Origin: Muribaculaceae bacterium
GTDB lineage: Bacteria > Bacteroidota > Bacteroidia > Bacteroidales > Muribaculaceae
Assembly (NCBI GenBank): GCA_022509145.1
Contig: JAFLTX010000003.1
Location: forward strand, 1-59,962
DNA length: 59,962 nucleotides
Direction of reading: 5' to 3'
Shown here: piece after piece, positions 8,879-17,800 of the stretch
Layout: the number at the start of each line of letters is the position of its first letter
Numbering within the stretch: the first letter of the stretch is position 1
Notes under the pieces: model-generated
Databases searched by the model: none
Seen by the model: only the letters and a program-made list of their open reading frames with translations
What the model was told of the DNA's origin: nothing
Position numbers and translations under genes: made by a program

Positions 8879-10255
8879 TTATTCTACCGGTTTCAGTTTC
8901 ACGGTGAAGTGGCGCATAAGCTCAGCTTCCCAAACGATTTCCACGCCTTTCTTGATTTCGTCTCTGCGGTCGAAGACGTTCTTGAGAGCGGCTGCAATCA
9001 CTCTGATGTGGTTGTCGGTGTAAACTCTGCGCGGGATGCAAAGGCGAACGAAGTCGTTGCCGCCGAAGCGGTTTTCGCGAGTCACGGGATCTCTGTCGGC
9101 GAGGATGTAACCGATCTCACAGCCGCGGATACCGGCTTCCTTATATAACTCGATGGTAAGGGTCTGAGCCGGGAACTGCTCCTTCGGAATCTGAGGAAGC
9201 ACCTTGAGGGCGTCTACAAACACTGCGTGGCCGCCGATGGGACGCTGGTAGGGGATGCCGTACTCGTCGAGCAGGGAGGCGAGGAGCTGCAGCTGGTGGA
9301 TGCGGGTGTCGAGGTTGTCGAATTCAGTGTTTTCGTCAAGACCGACGGCGAGGGCTGCCATGTCTCGGCCGTTCATACCACCGTAGGTGAGATAACCTTC
9401 AAAAGGAATCACGAATGCCTTGGCAGCTTCATACCAGTCTTCCCAACGGGTGGCGATGAAACCGCCCATGTTTACGATACCGTCTTTCTTAGCCGACATT
9501 GTCATGCCGTCTGCCAGGTCAAACATCTCTTTGCAGATCTCCTTGATGGTCTTGTCGGCATATCCTTCCTCGCGGGTCTTGATGAAGTAGGCGTTTTCTG
9601 CGAAACGTGCGCTGTCCAATACCACGCGCTTGCCATACTTGTCTGCCAGAGCTCTAACGTCACGAAGGTTCTGCATAGATACGGGCTGACCACCTGCTGT
9701 GTTGTTGGTAACCGTTACGATGATGAAGGGGATTTTGTCCTTATGTTCTTCGAGAACTTTCTCAAGTTTGGTGATATCTACGTTACCTTTGAAGGGGAGT
9801 TCCTTCTGGGTGTCTTTGGCATCGTCGATGGTGCAGTCTACTGCAAATGCCTTGCGGAATTCGATATGACCCTTGGTGGTGTCGAAGTGAGAGTTGCCGG
9901 GCACATAGTCGCCTTCATGCACGAGGGCGGAGAAGAGCACGTTCTCAGCTGCACGGCCCTGGTGGGTCGGGATCACATATTTGAAACCTGTGATTCTCTC
10001 GATTGTGTCTCTCAGTTCGTAGAACGAACGGGCACCTGCATAAGATTCGTCACCCATCATCAGGGCTGCCCACTGGCGGTCGCTCATAGCGCCTGTACCT
10101 GAGTCGGTAAGGCAATCGATGTACACCTGGTCAGCTCTCAGCTGGAATACGTTGTATCCGGCTTCCTTGATCCAAGCTTCTCTCTGTTCACGGGTGCTTT
10201 TGGTGATCGGTTCCACCATCTTGATTTTCCACGATTCTGCAAACGGTAATTTCAT
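8879..10255 (-). CDS. tnaA: Tryptophanase
   Basis: A 458-residue PLP-dependent beta-eliminating lyase that splits tryptophan into indole, pyruvate and ammonia. The PLP lysine is Lys257 in SAKKD. DSARFAENAYFIK and THQGRAAEN are family hallmarks. It is called tryptophanase and not tyrosine phenol-lyase because the substrate-selective Arg of the latter (VRSMERG) is replaced by IRGCEIG, as in TnaA, and because of the DSARFAEN form. I see no upstream tnaC-like leader peptide or permease gene; the gene seems monocistronic. Indole production would be relevant in the gut. Confidence 0.92.
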   Translation of the reverse strand: MKLPFAESWKIKMVEPITKSTREQREAWIKEAGYNVFQLRADQVYIDCLTDSGTGAMSDRQWAALMMGDESYAGARSFYELRDTIERITGFKYVIPTHQGRAAENVLFSALVHEGDYVPGNSHFDTTKGHIEFRKAFAVDCTIDDAKDTQKELPFKGNVDITKLEKVLEEHKDKIPFIIVTVTNNTAGGQPVSMQNLRDVRALADKYGKRVVLDSARFAENAYFIKTREEGYADKTIKEICKEMFDLADGMTMSAKKDGIVNMGGFIATRWEDWYEAAKAFVIPFEGYLTYGGMNGRDMAALAVGLDENTEFDNLDTRIHQLQLLASLLDEYGIPYQRPIGGHAVFVDALKVLPQIPKEQFPAQTLTIELYKEAGIRGCEIGYILADRDPVTRENRFGGNDFVRLCIPRRVYTDNHIRVIAAALKNVFDRRDEIKKGVEIVWEAELMRHFTVKLKPVE

Positions 10256-10297
10256 GTCTATATTGGTTTAAGGTTGTTTTTTCTGTTTTATTTTGCC

Positions 10298-10328
10298 CAA
10301 AATTACGACAAATTTCGCTTTCCTACAA
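10298..10328 (-). promoter_or_regulatory. Promoter of tnaA
   Basis: On the minus strand TTG (10326-10328) is followed after 20 bases by TAATTTTG (10298-10305), matching the Bacteroidota consensus. It is about 43 bases from the tnaA ATG. Confidence 0.65.
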
Positions 10329-10570
10329 TAATTCTTTGTTTTTTTATCTCGTTGAATATTATTCTCTTTGCTCTCAAAATTGCATTTTTATACAATTCCT
10401 ACTCTCGCCTTAATTTCCCGATTTCTTCTTAAGCATACAATTTCAAAATATTTCTCTCCAAAACCGATATTCCGTTTTTAGCTTTTGCGAATAATGATTA
10501 AATAGATATCTATTTTTATTTTTTGTTATTCTTTACGAAAATTATTATTAATTTTGCACATAGAAAGGAT
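10329..10570. other. Intergenic region between divergent tnaA and HU operon
   Basis: Very AT-rich, without coding signs. A -7-like TAATTTTG sits at 10549-10556, 15 bases before the HU start, but the nearest TTTG is 23 bases upstream (10522-10525), longer than the usual spacing. AGAAAGG just before the ATG at 10571 is a plausible ribosome binding site. Confidence 0.5.
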
Positions 10571-10852
10571 ATGGACAATAAAACGTTCCTCGAAAGCGTG
10601 AGCGCGGCGGCTGAACTCGACCTTCAGTCCTGCTCTCTGTTGCTTGAAAAGTTTACTGATATCCTCGAAGACGCTATCTCTTCGGGCGACAGTGTCTCTA
10701 TCCCTTCATTCGGCAATTTCGAATCAAAGAAGCGCAACGAGAGGGTGATGTCTCATCCCTCGTCGCCCGGCACAAAGATTCTCGTTCCGCCTAAAGTCGT
10801 TGTCAACTTCAAGGCCTCACCTATTTTAAAAGAGAGGGTAAACAAGGGATGA
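10571..10852 (+). CDS. HU/IHF family DNA-binding protein
   Basis: A 93-residue nucleoid protein. The start is taken at ATG 10571 (MDNKTFLESV), preceded by AGAAAGG; the frame extends upstream only through promoter-like sequence. It shows the HU pattern of two helices, then SIPSFGNFESKKR (the beta-saddle start), the DNA-binding arm with SPGTKILVPPK, and a final strand and helix (VNFKASPILKERV). It overlaps the next gene by four bases (ATGA), so the small soluble HU and the large membrane HU protein are likely made together. Confidence 0.88.
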   Translation: MDNKTFLESVSAAAELDLQSCSLLLEKFTDILEDAISSGDSVSIPSFGNFESKKRNERVMSHPSSPGTKILVPPKVVVNFKASPILKERVNKG

Positions 10853-12399
10853 AGATTTTGATGCCGCAATTGGTCACGATGCTTGCCGAGCAGTCGGGGA
10901 AGCAGAAGAGGCAGGCCGAAGCCTTCCTCAAGGCTTTCTTCTCTGTGGTAACCTCAGCCCTTGAGGACCACGACAACGTGAAAATCAAAGAGTTCGGTAC
11001 TTTTAAGGCCACACGTGTGGAGGCGCGCAAAAGCGTGAACATCTCCACGGGTAGCGAGGTCAATATTCCGGCTCACTACAAGATCAATTTCACTCCCTCC
11101 AAGACGATGGCCGAGAAGGTAAACCGCGAATTCTCGTGGCTCGACATCGTCAATCTCTCCCAGCCGCAACCTCAACCCCAGGCACAACCTGAACCACAGC
11201 CGCAACCCCAGCCTGTGGCTCAGCCTCAAGCTCCGGCACAACCGGAACCGCAACCCCAGCCGCAGGTTCAGCCTCAAGCACAACCGCAAGCAGCTCCTGC
11301 AGCCGCTCCGGCTCCTCAGCCTGAAGTTGTAATTCCTGCCCCTCAACCCGTCGTTGCTCCGCAATCCCAGCCTCAACCGGCTCCAGCTCCTCAACCGGTA
11401 GCTGCGCCGACGCCTCAGCCTCAACCCGCAGTTGTTCCTGCTCCGGTAGTGCAGCCCCAAGCGGCTCCTGCACCCCAACCGGCTCCTGCCGCTCAGGCAC
11501 AACCCCCGGTTCAACCTGTACCGCAGCAACAACCAGTCACACAAGAAACTCCAGATCCTCAACACCAACATAACCAATCTGTTGATATGTCTATTTTTAG
11601 AAATAAACAAGAATCTGAAGGAGAACGCCTCGGAGAAGAATTGGAGAAAGATTTCGGCGAAATCCAACCCGTCGAACCGTTCGGTCCCATAGAGCCCGAT
11701 TCGCCCGACGACTCTGCGTTATCCCGGGACAACGCCAATTCTGAAACTGGAATTCCCGTCCCTCCGCCGGGTGTTTTCTACGTTACTAAAGAGGAGTTCT
11801 CAAACCTCATCACCAAAAACGACATGCGCACCGTGCAGAAAGCTATCCGCAGGGTGCGTGGCAACGTAGATGAGCTTGATGCAAAAGGGAAGAAACGCAT
11901 GCGCAATGCTATCTTCTGGTCTGTCCTGCTGAGTGTCGCGCTTACCACGGGCGGCTTTTTCATTTTTTATCAGATCCTTCTCGACAAATTCATCCTCACC
12001 CCGCGTGTAGAGCAGGTAGATGCCGAAGCCGACGATTCCGAACACGAATCAATGGATGAATTCACCGACAACGCACCCACTACGGCCGAACTCTCCGCGC
12101 CGTCTAAATCTTCCAACGGTCCTGCGGCCCCCACAACTCCCTCCGACATCAAAGCTACCGATAAGGTTACAAACACCCGATATCTCACCACAATGGCCAA
12201 GGAGCATTACGGTAACTATAACTTCTGGCCTTATATCTATCTTGAAAACGAGGCAAAACTCGGCCATCCCGACCGCATTAAGCCCGGCACGGTGGTTGTT
12301 ATCCCGTACCTTGACAAATACGACATCGACCCGACCGATCCGGCCGATATCGAGAAAGCCAAACAGGCTGGCATAGAAATTTATAAGAAATACCAATAA
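10849..12399 (+). CDS. HU domain - Pro/Gln linker - membrane helix - LysM-like domain protein
   Basis: A 516-residue multidomain protein. Residues 1-92 form an HU-type DNA-binding domain (KIKEFGTFKATR, IPAHYKINFTPSK). Residues 104-236 are a low-complexity linker of PQ, PQP, PAP and AQ units. An acidic and then basic segment (KGKKRMR, 347-352) precedes one membrane helix at about 354-379. The C-terminal part (about 444-487; YLTTMAKEHYGNYNFWPYI, KPGTVVVIPYL) looks like a LysM domain. The positive-inside rule puts HU in the cytoplasm and the LysM-like part in the periplasm. It could tie DNA to the envelope; this is inference. HU proteins with membrane or periplasmic parts are known in Bacteroidota. 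Confidence 0.82.
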   Translation: MKILMPQLVTMLAEQSGKQKRQAEAFLKAFFSVVTSALEDHDNVKIKEFGTFKATRVEARKSVNISTGSEVNIPAHYKINFTPSKTMAEKVNREFSWLDIVNLSQPQPQPQAQPEPQPQPQPVAQPQAPAQPEPQPQPQVQPQAQPQAAPAAAPAPQPEVVIPAPQPVVAPQSQPQPAPAPQPVAAPTPQPQPAVVPAPVVQPQAAPAPQPAPAAQAQPPVQPVPQQQPVTQETPDPQHQHNQSVDMSIFRNKQESEGERLGEELEKDFGEIQPVEPFGPIEPDSPDDSALSRDNANSETGIPVPPPGVFYVTKEEFSNLITKNDMRTVQKAIRRVRGNVDELDAKGKKRMRNAIFWSVLLSVALTTGGFFIFYQILLDKFILTPRVEQVDAEADDSEHESMDEFTDNAPTTAELSAPSKSSNGPAAPTTPSDIKATDKVTNTRYLTTMAKEHYGNYNFWPYIYLENEAKLGHPDRIKPGTVVVIPYLDKYDIDPTDPADIEKAKQAGIEIYKKYQ

Positions 12400-14411
12400 T
12401 GGTATCTTTGAAGATCAGACTTCTATTATCCGCCTTTCTCATTTTTTCGCCTTTCTTCAATATTCTTGCCGACGACACCATTCCCTCATCTTTTGAAGAC
12501 TTCACCCTCGACGAAGTCGTAGTAAAATCCAAAGGCGTAAAAAAACTGAATTTCGGAGCCACCGACAGCGAACTAATTACTGCCGTTGAACTCACACGTG
12601 CCGCCTGCTGCAACCTCGGCGAAAGTTTCTCCACCAATCCTTCTGTCGACGTAAATTACGCAGATGCCGCCACCGGAGCCAAGCAGATCAAGCTCCTTGG
12701 CCTCTCCGGCACCTATGTGCAGCTCCTCAACGAAAACACTCCCGCCATGCGCGGAATAGCCGCCAATTACGGCCTTGACTACATCCCGGGACCTTGGATT
12801 CAATCGATTCAGGTGTCTAAGGGAGCAAGCTCTGTAAAAAACGGTTTTGAGTCAATCACAGGCCAGATCAACGTGGAGCTTAATAAGCCACAGCTCCCGA
12901 AAAAACTCAATCTGAACGCCTACTTCGACAGCGACGGTAAGCTGGAATTCAACGCCGCCGGCAATCTCCATTTCGGCCAGCGCTGGAGCGGCGCCCTCCT
13001 CGTTCACGGCGCCAACTCCTTCTGGACCCACGACGCCAACGACGACGGCTTCGTAGATATGCCAAAAGTCAAGCGCCTCTCGCTCGTCAACCGATGGGCC
13101 TATATGGGGGAACGTTACGTTTTCCAGATCTACGCCAAAGGGTTGCTCGAGAAACGCACTTCCGGTCAGATAGGTAAACATTCCTCCCATCTCGCCGATC
13201 CTTACGTCATCGACATTTTCTCAAAACGTCTCGAGCTCTTCACAAAAAATGCCTATATAATCTCAAAAGAGAACGACGTCAACATAGCTCTTATCCTTTC
13301 CGGCTCCGTGCAGGATCTCAATTCAAACTTCGGGCTTAAACTCTACGACGCTTTGCAATACGACGGCTATGCATCTCTGATGTTCGAGCGTAAATGGACG
13401 GAGATGCACGCCCTCAGCGTGGGGCTAAGCTACCAGTATGACGCCTACCGACAGCACTACCGCCTGCTGGCCGACGAATCCTCACCTCTGAAAGATTATA
13501 CCCACGAAGGTGTCAACGGTCTTTACGGCCAATATACCCTCAATCTCGACGACAAGTTCATCGCTATGGGAGGCCTGAGATACGATTACAGCTCGCTCTA
13601 CGGCAGCTTCGTAACCCCTCGCATCCATCTGCGCTACAACCCGTCAGACCTTTGGTCCCTCCACGGCTCGGCTGGCATGGGCTACCGCTCGCCGCATCCG
13701 TTGGCGGAGTTCAACTACCTCCTGGCTTCCTCACGCAACTGGCATCTCCCCGAAAAACTGAGGATGGAGAAAGGTTTCAACACAGGCCTCGGGTTCACGT
13801 TCACTTCCACGATTGCCGACCGCGCCATAACTGTCTCCTCTGAATACTACTTCACCAAATTTTTCAACCAACTTGCGGCCGACCTCGACCAACCCCACAC
13901 TGTGCGCCTCACAACCGATTCCAAAGGATACAGCCATAATGTGCAGGCTGAGGTAACGGTTGATCCCATCGACGACCTCACTGTTACGGCTGCATATCGG
14001 TTTACCGATGTGATGGTGAACTACGGCACCGGTTACCAACGTAAACCCCTCACTTCGCGCCATAAAGGCCTCATCACGATCGGCTATTCGCCGTTTATAG
14101 GGAAATGGCAATTCGACGCCACTTTCACCGTCAATGGTGGAGGCGTGATGCCCTCGCCCTATATTACTGCTAACGGCAAACCGTCTTGGCAAGAGAAATA
14201 CCCCGCTTTCTGCGGCCTCAACCTGCAGATTACGCGGAACTTCCGCTTCTGGAGCATCTATCTGGGAGGGGAAAACCTCACAAACTATCGTCAGAAAAAT
14301 CCTATCATCGACGCCTCCGATCCCTGGGGTAAAGACTTCGATGCCACTATGGTATGGGGCCCGCTGCAAGGTGCGATGGTCTATTTCGGCGTTCGCATCA
14401 ACCTCCAATAG
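12399..14411 (+). CDS. TonB-dependent outer-membrane receptor
   Basis: A 670-residue receptor with a signal peptide (LKIRLLLSAFLIFSPFFNILA). An N-terminal plug domain follows (VDVNYADAATGAKQIKLLGL, then WIQSIQVSKGASSVKNGFESITGQINVEL), and then a beta-barrel rich in alternating aromatic strands, ending in the barrel-closing aromatic GAMVYFGVRINLQ. There is no SusC-type carboxypeptidase-like N-terminal extension, so it is a simple FecA/BtuB-like receptor. The ATG overlaps the stop of the HU-LysM gene by one base. The small HMA protein downstream suggests a metal ion or metal chelate as ligand, which is an inference from context. Confidence 0.9.
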   Translation: MVSLKIRLLLSAFLIFSPFFNILADDTIPSSFEDFTLDEVVVKSKGVKKLNFGATDSELITAVELTRAACCNLGESFSTNPSVDVNYADAATGAKQIKLLGLSGTYVQLLNENTPAMRGIAANYGLDYIPGPWIQSIQVSKGASSVKNGFESITGQINVELNKPQLPKKLNLNAYFDSDGKLEFNAAGNLHFGQRWSGALLVHGANSFWTHDANDDGFVDMPKVKRLSLVNRWAYMGERYVFQIYAKGLLEKRTSGQIGKHSSHLADPYVIDIFSKRLELFTKNAYIISKENDVNIALILSGSVQDLNSNFGLKLYDALQYDGYASLMFERKWTEMHALSVGLSYQYDAYRQHYRLLADESSPLKDYTHEGVNGLYGQYTLNLDDKFIAMGGLRYDYSSLYGSFVTPRIHLRYNPSDLWSLHGSAGMGYRSPHPLAEFNYLLASSRNWHLPEKLRMEKGFNTGLGFTFTSTIADRAITVSSEYYFTKFFNQLAADLDQPHTVRLTTDSKGYSHNVQAEVTVDPIDDLTVTAAYRFTDVMVNYGTGYQRKPLTSRHKGLITIGYSPFIGKWQFDATFTVNGGGVMPSPYITANGKPSWQEKYPAFCGLNLQITRNFRFWSIYLGGENLTNYRQKNPIIDASDPWGKDFDATMVWGPLQGAMVYFGVRINLQ

Positions 14412-14473
14412 ACTTTCTCCTTATATAATATATTCTCTCTAAAATTGTTAATTAAAAAAATCGCGATATAAAG

Positions 14474-14761
14474 ATGAAAAAGACAATTCTCATAGGCGCA
14501 TTCCTCCTCATTTGCGGGTCGGGTGTAGCCGAAAATAAAACCGTTCGCTTTGCTGTCAACCCTCCTTTGGTGTGCAACAATTGCGAAAACCGTGTGAAAG
14601 ATAATTTCCGCTTCGAGAAGGGGATTAAGTCGATCAAGCCCTCCGCAAAGAAAGGGGAGGTGGTGATCACATACGACGACGCCAAAACCGATATCCCTAC
14701 AATCTCGGCCGGCTTCGAGCGCATCGGCTACCAGCCCGAGCTCCTCGATTCGATCCAGTAA
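14474..14761 (+). CDS. Exported heavy-metal-associated (HMA-like) domain protein
   Basis: A 95-residue protein with a short signal peptide (MKKTILIGAFLLICGSGVA) and one ferredoxin-like HMA domain. The metal-binding motif is reduced to CNNC (residues about 34-37) after NPPLV, and the pattern continues with KSIKPSAKKGEVVITYDDAKT and GFERIGYQ. Such proteins bind copper or similar soft metals. It lies 62 bases after the TonB-dependent receptor and probably shares its transcript. It likely works in the periplasm, handing metal from or to the receptor; this is inferred from position. Confidence 0.82.
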   Translation: MKKTILIGAFLLICGSGVAENKTVRFAVNPPLVCNNCENRVKDNFRFEKGIKSIKPSAKKGEVVITYDDAKTDIPTISAGFERIGYQPELLDSIQ

Positions 14762-14780
14762 AACAACTCCCACTAATACA

Positions 14781-14822
14781 AGCAGCGCAATGCCGTTATC
14801 GACACTGCGCTGCTTTATTATT
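14781..14822 (+). terminator. Terminator of the HU-TonB receptor operon
   Basis: Arms AGCAGCGCA (14781-14789) and TGCGCTGCT (14806-14814) pair perfectly and are followed by TTATTATTATT. Confidence 0.75.
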
Positions 14823-14839
14823 ATTCTCTGTTCCGGAGC

Positions 14840-17800
14840 TTAACGCACCACTATCTTGGAAACTTCTTTCTTACCTCTGAGGATGTAAACTCCAGGCGCC
14901 AATTCCGACGCGAGACTTCCTACCTCAGCGTTCCGCTTGATGAGCATACCCTCCAGCGAATACACATCGGCAAACGGTTCTGTGAAATCAGCCAGCGGAT
15001 ACTCGACACCCGTGGGGAGGGCCACCGCACCGCCGATTGCATACAGCGTTTCCTTCTCTGCCGCTGGAGTTGAGATCCACGCGTTGCTCACCTTCATTGT
15101 TCCCAAAGGATTGCAGCCCTTTTGGAGCGACAGTTTAATTATGGAAGCCGGTGCTGTCGGCAGCAGAGCGTTTCTCAATGATGTCACCACTACGCGGTAA
15201 TTCCCGTTGTTGAGCCTCTTCCAAGACAATCTGTGTGAAGAAACGTTGTCGAGTTCAATGTCAGAAATCTCAACGTTGTCGGGACAGATGATGTCAGCCT
15301 GAAGCGCCGTCACGTCGTCTGCAGTTTCAAGCCCTATATAGCTAACGGCAGTTTCCGAATTTTCAAACCAGATTTCGCCGAAATTCAAAACGTTAGCTTC
15401 GTTGCCTTCCTCTGTCGGTCTTATACGCATCCGGCTAACTTCGCTTCCTTCCGAATCCATCATATTCTTCTCCAAGGTTTCTCCCTGGTCAAGGATAAAC
15501 TGAATCGTCGTGCTGATATCCGAAATGGTTATGTCGCCGTCGCCGTTCGCATCGGCGTTCCCTTCATTGAATCTCTCGTGGGTATCACCCATTATATGGT
15601 TGGCGATCGCCACCACGTCAGCCACCGTAATGGGAGCGTCGAGATTTTCTTCATCAAGTGCCTTTCCGGGGCGTTTGTCTACCGTCACAGTGACAGCGCA
15701 CTTTGCCGAAGCGTTACCTCTGTAAGCCCTGCAGGTGATGGTGGCGGTCCCGGCTCCTACGGCCGTAACGCCTCCGACCTCAGATACGGTCGCAACTGCC
15801 GTGTTGCTGCTCTCCCACGTCAGATAGTCGTCTGCTGTCTGCTCGGGAGTGGTGGTTGCCACTATTTCAAACGTCTCGTTCGCCTTGAGGGTCTTTTCGG
15901 TAGGTGAAAGTGTGATAGTTTTTATCACGTCTGCCGTTGCCACCACATTAAACGGTATCATGCAGCTCAACCCGGGTTGCAGGAAGTTTATCATCAGCGA
16001 CCCTTCTCCAGTCTCCACGGGTGTCATCTCTAAAATCACCTCGCCTGTTTCCTCATATCCCTCATAAGTCACCACTTTAGTTGTGGCCAAAACTTTATAC
16101 CAATTATTTACGGCAAGCATGTTGCTTATCTGCGGGTAGCCGAGCGTGGATTCGAACTTAATCTTAACTTCCGTTATCTCGCTGAGATAAGGATCCCCAT
16201 CCCATTCCCACGTGGGAGGTTGTAACAAATCATATAGATGCGAACCCTCGGGCATCATCTTTTCATACTCAGGCCTCAGGGCCGGCTCGATGAAGAATCC
16301 AGTATGGAGCGACTGCGTCGCAATCTTCCTTACGAATTCTTCAGGAAGCACACCATTGAAGAGACAGCAGGTGAAACCGCTGCAGCCACTGAAGGCATCG
16401 TCTCCCAATTCTATTTCCGAATTAATGGAGATGTTGGTAAAACTTTCGCAATTCATGAAAGCGCCATCTCCTATATAAGCAAGGGTCTCCGGGAACTGCA
16501 ACCAGTAATCTGCATTAAGAGGTCTGCTGTAATGAAACTCTCTATTTTCCGCAAATGCGTAGGCTCCAATCCTTTCGAGAGCTGGCGGGAAGGCTCCGAG
16601 CGTCTTCACACCGCTGTTGTAATATGCATATTCGCCGATCTCCTTGATATTGGATGTAAGGTTTGCTGAGCTTATTGAAGTCCCCTCGTAAGCATGGGCC
16701 CCGATTCTCTTTACGTTTGCGCCTCCTGTGATTGAAGTGATGCTATTGACGCCACAGAAGGCATAGTCTGCTACCTCTATCACAGTATAGTCAAGACCCG
16801 AAACCTTGATTGCGCTCGGAATCACCACCCTGGTCATGGTGTATTCTTCACCCTCCATCGGCGGTATCAGCTTGGCCTCGAAATTATCGGTCAACTCATA
16901 CCAGATCTCGTTGTCTTTCACATATTTTTGATTGTTGATAGGGTAGGAGCTGCTGAAATTTTTCCATACAGCTGCTTTTTTATACGACGCGGACGATTCT
17001 TCCGGCACAAACAGCGGCGCGTTTTTGTAGGTATAGCTTGAGAAACTTTCGTCAAATGCCGTAGGCGGCTCTATGGCCGAGCATATCACCATCTTGACAT
17101 TGGCGTTGTTGAAGGCATTGTCGCCAATCTGCTTTATCGTCGAAGGCAATATCAATTTCTCTATCGGGCAGCCCCGGAAGCAGTCATCTCCAATTTTCTC
17201 AAGGCCGTCGGGCAGTTCTACCGATGTGAGACCTGAATACTGGAATGTTTTGTTGTTAAGCACTTTCAAGCTGCTCGGTATCTTGATAGATTTCAGCGCT
17301 TTACAGTCGCTAAACGAACCGCCACCAAGAAATTCCAATCCCTCGGGCAGGTTGATTTCTTCCAGCAAAGAGCACCTCCCGAACGAGGAGCCTGCAATCA
17401 TTTTCACCGAAGGGGGAATAACCACTTTCGTGATCTTCGAGTTGTCAAACATAAACGCGTTAGAGATCTCGGTAAGCGTATATGATTTCCCATTTATCTC
17501 CACAGTTTCGGGCAACGTGAGCTCTCCGCTATACGAATAGCCGTTTCGTTTAACAACGGCCACAGTTTTCTTCTCCTCGGAGGTTATCACGAATTTAAAA
17601 TCGTCAACAATAGCCCCGTTGTTGCTGTTGGCTATCTCGAAGGGGATTCTCTTGCTATATTTTATGTTCTTGTCAGCACTGTTTGTAACCTCGAGATCAA
17701 ACACGCCACCCATATTGTTCATGGTAGGGAGTCCAAGATTGAATGTACCCTTCATCCCGGGTTCCAACACAAGATTTGTTCTGTAACTTGTGTTTACCGC

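Noticed and set aside
9227-10102. 291-codon plus-strand frame opposite tryptophanase
   Set aside because: Antisense shadow of tnaA; no independent features.
8879-10255. Tyrosine phenol-lyase
   Set aside because: The Arg typical of that enzyme is replaced and DSARFAEN is the tryptophanase form.
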